Positions 1 to 5,208 of a DNA stretch of 5,864 nt are shown here, piece after piece. The position numbers were made by a program, and so were the translations under genes. The stretch is from Bacteriovoracaceae bacterium. GTDB lineage: Bacteria; Bdellovibrionota; Bacteriovoracia; Bacteriovoracales; Bacteriovoracaceae. The notes below the pieces were generated by a model, which saw only the letters and a list, made by a program, of their open reading frames with translations, did not search any database and had not been told where the DNA came from. The first letter of the stretch is position 1, and the number at the start of each line of letters is the position of its first letter. The DNA lies in the NCBI GenBank assembly GCA_007116425.1, contig SKIL01000293.1, positions 1 to 5,864 on the forward strand. Reading direction: 5' to 3'.

Positions 1-312
1 CCAAAAAATGATAATACTGGTCCTATAGGACCATTTTTACCAAACTCTGATTTACGTCATTTTGTTTTATCACTGGCGCTTTATAAGTATTCTAATTTAT
101 TGAAAGGTGAGCCACTATTTGTAGAACGTCATCGTATTGTTTTACGTAAAATCAATGACTTATGCTTAAGTTTTGATTCCAGTATTTCGGACATGGGAAT
201 CATCTCCCATCATATCTCATTGATTTCACGTGAATGTGAAAAGCTTATTGGCGCAATTAGTCCTGATGACGTACTAAATTCTATTTTTAGTAATTTTTGC
301 ATCGGGAAATAG
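1..312 (+). CDS. mnmE: tRNA modification GTPase MnmE, C-terminal end (5' partial)
   Basis: The frame is open from base 1 to the TAG at 310-312, giving 103 residues, so the gene starts upstream of the window. The protein ends in FCIGK, preceded by a DVLNSIFSN stretch, which is the invariant C-terminus of MnmE/TrmE; its cysteine (codon 298-300) belongs to the modification active site. The ERHR segment near residues 41-44 fits the R-x-H/Q helix of the MnmE helical domain. The GTPase G motifs are not visible and should lie upstream. In the family, MnmE works with MnmG in the cytoplasm to add (carboxymethyl)aminomethyl groups to U34 of tRNAs reading NNA/NNG codons, using methylene-THF and FAD. Its partner gene mnmG follows 56 bp later. 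The codons for residues 6-11 (TGPIGP) contain a perfect palindrome that recurs after parB. A TTG at 100 could be mistaken for a start, but the homology runs through it. Confidence 0.93.
   Translation, partial: PKNDNTGPIGPFLPNSDLRHFVLSLALYKYSNLLKGEPLFVERHRIVLRKINDLCLSFDSSISDMGIISHHISLISRECEKLIGAISPDDVLNSIFSNFCIGK
18..33. repeat. 16-bp palindrome TGGTCCTATAGGACCA, copy 1
   Basis: This is a perfect 16-bp inverted repeat inside mnmE, over the GPIGP codons. The identical sequence recurs at 4652-4667, and the match extends to 18 bp when the two preceding bases (AC) are included. It is GC-richer than its surroundings. As DNA it looks like a binding site for a dimeric protein. As RNA it could fold into a 6-bp stem with a TATA-derived loop, here followed by five T residues. 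No function is known to me. Confidence 0.8.
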
Positions 313-317
313 TTTTT

Positions 318-350
318 TGGACACTTATTGTTTTCTGCATTATTTATAAT
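318..350 (+). promoter_or_regulatory. Putative sigma70-type promoter for mnmG
   Basis: The 56-bp gap between mnmE and mnmG is strongly AT-rich and holds a perfect TATAAT at 345-350. The best -35-like match, TGGACA at 318-323, lies 21 bp away, longer than the usual 16-18, so the -35 is doubtful and the gap may simply be read through from mnmE. If the -10 is used, transcription would start near 357, leaving a leader of about 12 nt. The parS site at 370-385 would then lie within the first 30 transcribed bases, so ParB bound there could influence this promoter. This is inferred from sequence only. Confidence 0.4.
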
Positions 351-362
351 TAACTTTTTTTT

Positions 363-367
363 GGAGG
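363..367 (+). promoter_or_regulatory. Ribosome binding site GGAGG, abnormally close to the mnmG ATG
   Basis: GGAGG is a strong Shine-Dalgarno core, but only one base (368) separates it from the ATG at 369. The in-frame GTG at 378 has a more normal 10-nt spacing. The frame is closed by a TAA at 351-353 and no other start codon lies between, so the choice is between 369 and 378. Either start leaves the first codons inside the parS palindrome. Confidence 0.6.
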
Positions 368-368
368 A

Positions 369-2228
369 ATGTTCCACGTGGAACAATTTAATTTTGATAT
401 TGTCGTTCTAGGTGGTGGTCACGCAGGTATTGAGGCCGCATGGGCTTCTTCACAGTTTGGTCTCAAGGTTTGCTTGGTTACTTTGCCTGAAGTTGAAATA
501 GGGTCTACACCTTGTAATCCAGCCGTTGGCGGCGTCGGAAAGGGTCAGGTTGTTAGAGAGATTGATGCACTTGGTGGACTCATGGGTCGTATTGCTGATA
601 TGTCTGCTTTACAGTACCGCACTTTAAATGAAAGTAAGGGTTTTGCTGTTCAGTCAACTCGAGTCCAAGTAGACAAAAATTTATATGCTAAAAATGCCCA
701 TGCTTTATTAAGTCAGTCTGATGTTGCTATCTTGCGCTTTAGAGTTTCTCGTATATATAAAAACGGTGATCAGTTTAATGTAGAAACTGATTGCGGCAAT
801 ACGATCAAAGGCACATCACTTGTTGTTACAACTGGTACTTTTCTTGGGGGTAAATTACATACAGGAAGTAAGGTAACCGCTGGTGGTCGTGTTGAGTGTC
901 GCCCGTCTGAGTCTATGTCTAATTTATTATCGAATGTTAAAACGGCCAAGAATCGGTTTAAGACAGGGACGCCACCCAGACTAAAGAAAAGCAGTATAGA
1001 TTTCACACAGATGGTTGTGCAGGAGTCTGATAAAAATTCACATAATTTTCATTTTAACCATAATCCTTATGATCGATTTATTGATCAGCATGCATGTTAT
1101 CTAACGAGAACGTCAGCTGCGACTTTAAAAATTATTCGAGACAATAAAGAATTGTCACCAATGTATAATGGCCAGATCAAAGCAATTGGTCCCAGATATT
1201 GTCCCAGTATTGAAGATAAAGCATTTCGTTATCCCGATAGAGATGAGCACCATGTTTTTCTTGAGCCAGAGACAATTGACGGAGAAAGTGTTTATCCAAA
1301 TGGAATCAGTACGAGCTTACCTGTAGATATACAAGAGGCATTTTTAAAAACTATACCGGGACTTGAAAAGGTTGAAATTTTAGTGCCAGGCTATGCTGTT
1401 GAGTATGATGTTGTCGAAACAACAATGCTCAAACAGACTTTAGAGTATAGGAATATCGATAATTTGTACTTTGCAGGACAAGTTAATGGTACTTCTGGCT
1501 ATGAGGAAGCAGCAGGGCAGGGATTGATTGCGGGATATAATGCTGCTTTGAAGATTTTAAAAAAATCGGCCTTAATATTGAGCAGGCATGAATCATATAT
1601 CGGAGTAATGGTAGAAGATCTCGTGACCAGTTCGCGTGATGAACCGTATAGGCTTTTTACGGCCAGAAGTGAAAATCGTCTTTATATTAGAGAAGATAAT
1701 GTCTATGAAAGGATGGCCAAGTATAGACTTCAGTTTGGTTTAGGTTATAAGATTGATACTTTTCTTGAAAGTCACCTAGAGTATTGTCATTTGTTGAGGC
1801 AATGCCTGGACGAAAAACGATATAGAGATACTCTAGATACCCAAAAATATTTTATATCTATGCAGTACGGGAAATTAATCCCAAATATGACTCTTAGAGA
1901 TCTCATTAAGCGAGATCCAAGGCAACCTCATATTACCTTGGAAAAAGAATTATCAAAGATGGGTCTAATTTTCGATAGTCGTGTTGTAAGAACGGTTGCG
2001 ATCGGCTGTAAGTATGATGGATATATACAGAGGGCCGAACTTGAAAATCAAAAAATATTAGAATTAAACAATAAAAAACTCAAATTAGAGCTGATTCTAG
2101 ACAATAATCACATTTCACATGAGTGCAGGCAGAGAATAGAGCAAATTCGCCCGGAAAACTTTGGCCAGTTGAAGAAAATACATGGGATTAGGCCTGCTAC
2201 TTTAACATATATTGCAGGTACATTGTGA
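369..2228 (+). CDS. mnmG: tRNA uridine-5-carboxymethylaminomethyl(34) synthesis enzyme MnmG (GidA)
   Basis: This is a full-length (619 aa) MnmG/GidA, the FAD-binding partner of MnmE that installs (carboxymethyl)aminomethyl groups at C5 of tRNA wobble U34 in the cytoplasm. Visible motifs are the Rossmann FAD loop GGGHAG (residues 15-20), CNPAVGGVGKG (49-59, containing a conserved Cys), LNESKG (86-91), TTGTFLGG (154-161), FKTGTPPRL (197-205), YCPSIEDK (277-284, second conserved Cys), the FAD-site run FAGQVNGTSGYEEAAGQG (368-385), and EPYRLF followed by RLYIREDN in the helical part. The C-terminal KYDGYI (548-553) and GIRPATL (606-612) fit the MnmE/tRNA-binding domain. Departures from consensus are F92 where SKG is usually followed by P, and SENRL where SRAEYRL is usual. 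ATG 369 has a one-base Shine-Dalgarno spacing, so GTG 378 (616 aa) is an alternative start. Codons 1-6 (MFHVEQ) are written by a parS site. The stop overlaps the rsmG start by 4 nt. Confidence 0.97.
   Translation: MFHVEQFNFDIVVLGGGHAGIEAAWASSQFGLKVCLVTLPEVEIGSTPCNPAVGGVGKGQVVREIDALGGLMGRIADMSALQYRTLNESKGFAVQSTRVQVDKNLYAKNAHALLSQSDVAILRFRVSRIYKNGDQFNVETDCGNTIKGTSLVVTTGTFLGGKLHTGSKVTAGGRVECRPSESMSNLLSNVKTAKNRFKTGTPPRLKKSSIDFTQMVVQESDKNSHNFHFNHNPYDRFIDQHACYLTRTSAATLKIIRDNKELSPMYNGQIKAIGPRYCPSIEDKAFRYPDRDEHHVFLEPETIDGESVYPNGISTSLPVDIQEAFLKTIPGLEKVEILVPGYAVEYDVVETTMLKQTLEYRNIDNLYFAGQVNGTSGYEEAAGQGLIAGYNAALKILKKSALILSRHESYIGVMVEDLVTSSRDEPYRLFTARSENRLYIREDNVYERMAKYRLQFGLGYKIDTFLESHLEYCHLLRQCLDEKRYRDTLDTQKYFISMQYGKLIPNMTLRDLIKRDPRQPHITLEKELSKMGLIFDSRVVRTVAIGCKYDGYIQRAELENQKILELNNKKLKLELILDNNHISHECRQRIEQIRPENFGQLKKIHGIRPATLTYIAGTL
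370..385. promoter_or_regulatory. parS: parS centromere site 1 (over the mnmG start codon)
   Basis: TGTTCCACGTGGAACA is a perfect 16-bp palindrome with the CACGTG core and GTTYC arms of the widespread chromosomal parS consensus (TGTTTCACGTGAAACA), differing by one symmetric T-to-C change per arm that is common in Proteobacteria. ParB binds such sites, loads as a CTP-dependent sliding clamp and recruits SMC, and ParA moves the complex. It covers bases 2-17 of the mnmG frame and encodes FHVEQ. An identical site lies at 2812-2827, and parA and parB are downstream in the same gene cluster. Confidence 0.95.
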
Positions 2229-2869
2229 TCCCAGATAGTTTTATAGATCAGTATTATGAATTATTAACAGGTAAATATAAAGGCATCAATCTAACTCGCA
2301 TTACAGATAAGAGCGAATTTCTCATAAAACAAATTAATGATTCTCTTTTGCCGGCTGATGAGTGCAAAGTTTTTGATGCCCAAGTTAGATCGAAAAAGAT
2401 CTTAGTTGATATTGGTTTTGGGGGTGGCTTTCCAATATTACCTCTAGCGGCCTATTATCCTGAGACTCAATTTTTGGGATTTGAAGCACGTCGAAAAAAG
2501 GCAGATGTTGTACAGAGTATCTCTGATGAGCTCGGATTGAAAAATGTAAAATTATATCACCAGAGAGTGGAGAATGTTTTATTTGATACGTCTTGTGTGA
2601 TTACGTTTAAAGCTGTTTCTACAATTGAAAACTGTCTCAAGAATTTAAACATACAATCTGAAGATGTAATGGTGTATTTTTACAAGGGGCCCCAACTGCA
2701 TCAAGTGGAAGATTTAACAGGTGTATTAAAAAAATGGGATTTAATATCGGAAAAAAAAGTTGACTTACCCGGCACTGAGGGGAGAATACTTCTAGGTTTT
2801 AAAATTAAAAATGTTCCACGTGGAACATTTAATAAGAAAGAGCTTGTCAAACTAAGCGAGTTCCTTTAA
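2225..2869 (+). CDS. rsmG: 16S rRNA (guanine(527)-N7)-methyltransferase RsmG (GidB)
   Basis: RsmG is an S-adenosylmethionine-dependent enzyme that methylates N7 of G527 in the 530 loop of 16S rRNA; loss of it gives low-level streptomycin resistance in many bacteria. At 214 aa the length is normal. Motifs seen are NLTRITD (22-28, family NLTxITD), the SAM-binding loop DIGFGGGFP (62-70, usually DIGSGAGFP), the acidic strand end FLGFEARRKK (83-92), TFKAVSTIENCL (127-138, equivalent to the SRAVAxLxxL segment) and FYKGPQ (152-157). The GTG start at 2225 overlaps the mnmG TGA (GTGA, 4 nt) with a weak AGG at 2216-2218, which indicates translational coupling. The C-terminal tail residues NVPRGTF (196-202) are written by a parS site and probably serve the DNA rather than the enzyme. 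parA follows after 32 bp. Confidence 0.94.
   Translation: MIPDSFIDQYYELLTGKYKGINLTRITDKSEFLIKQINDSLLPADECKVFDAQVRSKKILVDIGFGGGFPILPLAAYYPETQFLGFEARRKKADVVQSISDELGLKNVKLYHQRVENVLFDTSCVITFKAVSTIENCLKNLNIQSEDVMVYFYKGPQLHQVEDLTGVLKKWDLISEKKVDLPGTEGRILLGFKIKNVPRGTFNKKELVKLSEFL
2812..2827. promoter_or_regulatory. parS: parS centromere site 2 (inside the 3' end of rsmG)
   Basis: This second exact copy of TGTTCCACGTGGAACA lies 2,442 bp from the first. Here the symmetry extends with AAA before and TTT after, making a perfect 22-bp palindrome at 2809-2830. In the rsmG frame it encodes NVPRGT, whereas in mnmG the same DNA encodes FHVEQ, so the DNA and not the peptide is conserved. It sits 75 bp upstream of the parA start, where bound ParB could also affect parA transcription. 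Confidence 0.96.
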
Positions 2870-2870
2870 T
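2844..2870 (+). promoter_or_regulatory. Weak candidate promoter for parA-parB
   Basis: TTGTCA (2844-2849, 5 of 6 to the -35 consensus) and TTTAAT (2865-2870, 5 of 6 to TATAAT) are separated by only 15 bp, which is shorter than optimal. They lie at the end of rsmG, just after parS site 2. Transcription would start around 2877, before the parA Shine-Dalgarno. The pair may be a chance match in AT-rich DNA. Confidence 0.2.
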
Positions 2871-2901
2871 CAGAAAGAATAAACCATTTCAGGAGACCTA
2901 A

Positions 2902-3711
2902 ATGGCTAAAATTATTGCGATGATGAATCAAAAGGGTGGAGTGGGAAAGACGACTTCTTCAGTCAACCTTTCCGCCTGTCTAGCTGTTGCTGAAAAGAGA
3001 ACGCTACTTGTCGACTTGGATCCACAGGGTAACGGTAGTCTTAGTTTGGGACTAAGTAGGGATAAATTTGAAGCTGCCAATATATACCATGCCATTATTG
3101 GTGAAACTCCACTAGAGGAATGTATATATAAAACAGAATTAGACTATATGGATATATGCCCATCTGATAACAATCTGTCTGGGGCACAAATTGAGCTTGT
3201 GAGTGTCATTGCAAGAGAGTCTAGACTCAAGCAAGCTTTCGAATCTGTTCAGGATAAATACGACTATATTATTATCGACTGTCCTCCTTCATTAGGTTTA
3301 TTGACGATAAATGCACTAAATGCTGCCGACACCTATATTATACCAATGCAAACAGAATACCTTTCGATGGATGGCCTGGTTCAGCTAATGAAAACAGCAA
3401 CGATGATAAAGAAGTCACTAAATCCAAGATTGGAGCTGATGGGAATATTGTTAACAATGTATGACAAAAGAACCAGCTTACACAATCAAGTCGTTAGCGA
3501 AATTAAAAATCATTTTGGTGATAAAGTTTTCGATGCAATCATTCCTAAAAATGTGAAACTCGCAGAATGCCCAAGTTATGGTAAACCAATTATCCTTTAC
3601 GATATACAGTCAAAGGGAAGTGAGGCCTATCTTGCGCTTGCAAAAGAGATTTTACTTAGAGAAAGAAGAAATCAAACTGAAGACTCACAACAAACATCGT
3701 TAGAGCTGTAA
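2902..3711 (+). CDS. parA: Chromosome partitioning ATPase ParA (Soj)
   Basis: This is a 269-aa chromosomal-type ParA of usual length, without the N-terminal HTH domain of many plasmid ParAs. It binds nucleoid DNA nonspecifically as an ATP dimer and is released when ParB stimulates hydrolysis, pulling the parS complex. The deviant Walker A, KGGVGKTT, is at residues 11-18 with the signature lysine K11. The Walker A' segment VDLDPQGN (37-44) carries the aspartate D40 needed for hydrolysis. Walker B is IIIDCPPS (123-130). The C-terminal PKNVKLAECPSYGKPI (215-230) is characteristic, and R190 in TMYDKR falls where Soj has a DNA-binding arginine. The ATG is preceded by AGGAG (2891-2895) with a 6-nt spacer. 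Its stop TAA forms part of the parB Shine-Dalgarno, so the two are coupled. No key residue is missing. Confidence 0.97.
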   Translation: MAKIIAMMNQKGGVGKTTSSVNLSACLAVAEKRTLLVDLDPQGNGSLSLGLSRDKFEAANIYHAIIGETPLEECIYKTELDYMDICPSDNNLSGAQIELVSVIARESRLKQAFESVQDKYDYIIIDCPPSLGLLTINALNAADTYIIPMQTEYLSMDGLVQLMKTATMIKKSLNPRLELMGILLTMYDKRTSLHNQVVSEIKNHFGDKVFDAIIPKNVKLAECPSYGKPIILYDIQSKGSEAYLALAKEILLRERRNQTEDSQQTSLEL

Positions 3712-3721
3712 GGAATACAAA

Positions 3722-4648
3722 ATGGCAAAGAAAATAGCACTAGGTAAAGGTATCGCTTCACTTATTCAAGACAATCCAAGTGAAGTTATTATGCAAACCA
3801 AAGAAAAGATAAAAAAAGAAGATGAGAAACAAGAGAGTAAAGATAATCATACTCCATACCTCATTGATATTGATCAAATTGAAGCCAATCCAAATCAGCC
3901 AAGAAAAATATTTAAGCAAAAAGAGCTACAAGAATTGAGTGCTTCGATCGAACAGAATGGAATCATTCAACCACTGATTGTAGTAAAAAAAGATGAAGGT
4001 GAGGGCTTTGAGCTTATTGCTGGAGAAAGAAGGCTTAGGGCCGCAAAGATGGCAGGATTAGAGAAAGTACCTGCGGTTGTTAAGCGTGCAACTGAAAGAG
4101 ATAGAGTTGTCATGGCCATTATTGAAAATGTCCAACGCTCTGATCTTAATTGTGTTGAAGAGGCTTTAGCCTATTATCAACTAATGGATGAATATGAATT
4201 AAATCAGGAAGAACTAGCTAAGAAACTAGGTAAAGAAAGATCGACGATAGCAAATTACTTGAGAATATTAAAGTTACCAAGGCAAGTCGTAGAAATGATC
4301 CAAAAGGACCTACTGACTTTTGGACATGCAAAAGTGTTGGCCGCCATAAAAGATAAGGATGATGTTACTCGCTTAGCTAATGAAGTCGTCGCGAATGAAT
4401 TATCAGTTAGACAATTAGAAGAACTAAGTAAAAAGAAAAAAATTAAAGCAAACACGAGCAACTCATCTGAAGACCGACTGGAAGCTGATAGTCGACAAAG
4501 AATGGATGATTTTAGGCAAAAACTTGAAAGATCAACCGGCTTTCATTGTCAAATAGCATCAAAGAAAGGTGGCAAGGGACAAGTTATCTTAAAATTCAAT
4601 AATGAAGCTGAATTTAACGATATTTACGAGTTTTTATTATCAAAATAA
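3722..4648 (+). CDS. parB: Chromosome partitioning protein ParB (Spo0J), parS-binding CTPase
   Basis: At 308 aa this is a standard chromosomal ParB. The N-terminal LGKGIASLI (7-15) is the peptide that stimulates ParA. A charged, Lys/Glu-rich linker runs over about 20-45. The CTP-binding domain shows NPNQPRKIF (56-64), GERRLRAAK (101-109) and ENVQRSDLN (135-143). The position after LN is Cys144, where LNP is usual. The helix-turn-helix covers about 161-186 (NQEELAKKLGKERSTIANYL), and the C-terminal dimerisation domain is about 255-308. ParB binds the two parS sites in the window, slides as a clamp and recruits SMC. It starts 10 bp after parA; AAGGA at 3710-3714 overlaps the parA stop and has a 7-nt spacer to the ATG. 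Three bases after its stop codon comes the second copy of the TGGTCCTATAGGACCA palindrome. Confidence 0.97.
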   Translation: MAKKIALGKGIASLIQDNPSEVIMQTKEKIKKEDEKQESKDNHTPYLIDIDQIEANPNQPRKIFKQKELQELSASIEQNGIIQPLIVVKKDEGEGFELIAGERRLRAAKMAGLEKVPAVVKRATERDRVVMAIIENVQRSDLNCVEEALAYYQLMDEYELNQEELAKKLGKERSTIANYLRILKLPRQVVEMIQKDLLTFGHAKVLAAIKDKDDVTRLANEVVANELSVRQLEELSKKKKIKANTSNSSEDRLEADSRQRMDDFRQKLERSTGFHCQIASKKGGKGQVILKFNNEAEFNDIYEFLLSK

Positions 4649-4651
4649 AAC

Positions 4652-4667
4652 TGGTCCTATAGGACCA
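4652..4667. repeat. 16-bp palindrome TGGTCCTATAGGACCA, copy 2
   Basis: An exact second copy of the palindrome in mnmE (18-33) lies in the 40-bp gap between parB and the bactofilin gene, starting 3 bp after the parB stop. It is followed on the + strand by AAAAAA rather than a T-tract, so it is not a normal rho-independent terminator for parB. On the - strand the hairpin is followed by a T-rich but interrupted run. A TATTAT box at 4635-4640 would place it near position +6 to +21 of a transcript, so it could act as an operator for the bactofilin gene, though no good -35 accompanies that box. Confidence 0.8.
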
Positions 4668-4688
4668 AAAAATAAGGCGTAATGGAAT

Positions 4689-5027
4689 ATGGCCAGTAAA
4701 AGCGGAGAAATTTCAGCGGTTATCGAAGAGGGTTGTAAGTTTGAAGGCAACCTTTCTTTTGATGGCGTTGCAAGAATTTCAGGAATAGTTAACGGAAGTA
4801 TTTTTTCAAATGACACGGTCATTATATCTGACGCGGCCGTTATCAATGCAGATATCAATGCAAATATAATCATTATAAGTGGCACAGTAAAAGGTAATAT
4901 TCGCGCAGCGAGTCGAGTTGAAATCATCAAGCCAGCTCGGTTTGAAGGAACTATCACGTCTCCAAGTTTGATTGTAGAAGAGGGAGTAATTTTCCATGGA
5001 ACGACAAAAATGAGAGACAAAAAATAA
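4689..5027 (+). CDS. Bactofilin (polymer-forming cytoskeletal protein)
   Basis: Bactofilins (DUF583) form nucleotide-independent filaments of right-handed beta-helix subunits, usually membrane-associated, that scaffold cell-wall, stalk or chromosome-segregation machinery. This 112-aa protein has a short N-terminal tail (about 1-13) followed by the repetitive short-strand core. Diagnostic segments are EGNLSFDGVARISGIVNGSI (19-38), with the family's FDG and GxVxG pattern, GTVKGNIRA (65-73) and EEGVIFHGT (97-105). Two 12-bp near-repeats at 4841-4864 encode the INAD/INAN steps of the helix. The ATG at 4689 is the only reasonable start (in-frame TAA at 4680), but its Shine-Dalgarno is poor: AAGG at 4674-4677 is 11 nt away. 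The gene lies 40 bp after parB in the same direction. In Myxococcus xanthus, bactofilins position the ParABS machinery, so a link to segregation is plausible here but inferred. Confidence 0.93.
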   Translation: MASKSGEISAVIEEGCKFEGNLSFDGVARISGIVNGSIFSNDTVIISDAAVINADINANIIIISGTVKGNIRAASRVEIIKPARFEGTITSPSLIVEEGVIFHGTTKMRDKK

Positions 5028-5082
5028 TTATCATTTGATCTAAAAAACCTCACTAAATTAAGTCATTTAACAGAGAAATGCC

Positions 5083-5111
5083 TTGACGTTCTCACGGTCA
5101 AAGAATAGTAA
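5083..5111 (+). promoter_or_regulatory. Candidate promoter with overlapping dyad in the bactofilin-atpF' gap
   Basis: The 181-bp gap 5028-5208 is the longest gene-free stretch here and separates the par/bactofilin block from the ATP synthase genes. It holds TTGACG (5083-5088, 5 of 6 to the -35 consensus) and, 17 bp on, a weak -10 TAGTAA (5106-5111). The -35 lies in an inverted repeat, TTGAC-N9-GTCAA (5083-5101), that could be an operator. Transcription would begin near 5118, giving a leader of about 90 nt before atpF'. I see no convincing rho-independent terminator after the bactofilin stop. Confidence 0.3.
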
Positions 5112-5208
5112 TAAAGGGCTTAAAACGACATACAAAACGATTGGTTTACCTACAAAAAATAGGGAATCAATTTCTTAGCTCAAATAATCCACCTGGGGGC
5201 CATAGGAT

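Noticed and set aside
18..38. Hairpin plus five T residues resembling a rho-independent terminator within mnmE
   Set aside because: The stem is only 6 bp, it lies in the coding region about 280 nt before the stop, and the second exact copy is followed by A residues, so termination does not explain the conservation.
1292..1300. TTATCCAAA, 8 of 9 to the DnaA box
   Set aside because: It is a single isolated match inside mnmG with no cluster or AT-rich unwinding element nearby, so there is no evidence that oriC itself is in the window.
2686..2693. GGGGCCCC palindrome in rsmG
   Set aside because: It is only 8 bp, symmetry does not extend outward, it occurs once, and it is explained by the KGP codons of the conserved FYKGPQ segment.
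4841..4864. 12-bp tandem near-repeat TATCAATGCA
   Set aside because: It reflects the repeating INAD/INAN strands of the bactofilin beta-helix rather than an independent DNA repeat.
4992..5001. TTCCATGGAA, resembling parS with the two central bases missing
   Set aside because: It lacks the CACGTG core and correct arm spacing, and it encodes the conserved FHG segment of bactofilin.
4640..5053. Long open frame on the - strand opposite the bactofilin gene
   Set aside because: It is antisense to a clear bactofilin, has no recognisable family features and fits a shadow of the repetitive beta-helix coding sequence. The smaller - strand frames at 770-1006, 4255-4461 and 4806-4997 were rejected for the same reason.
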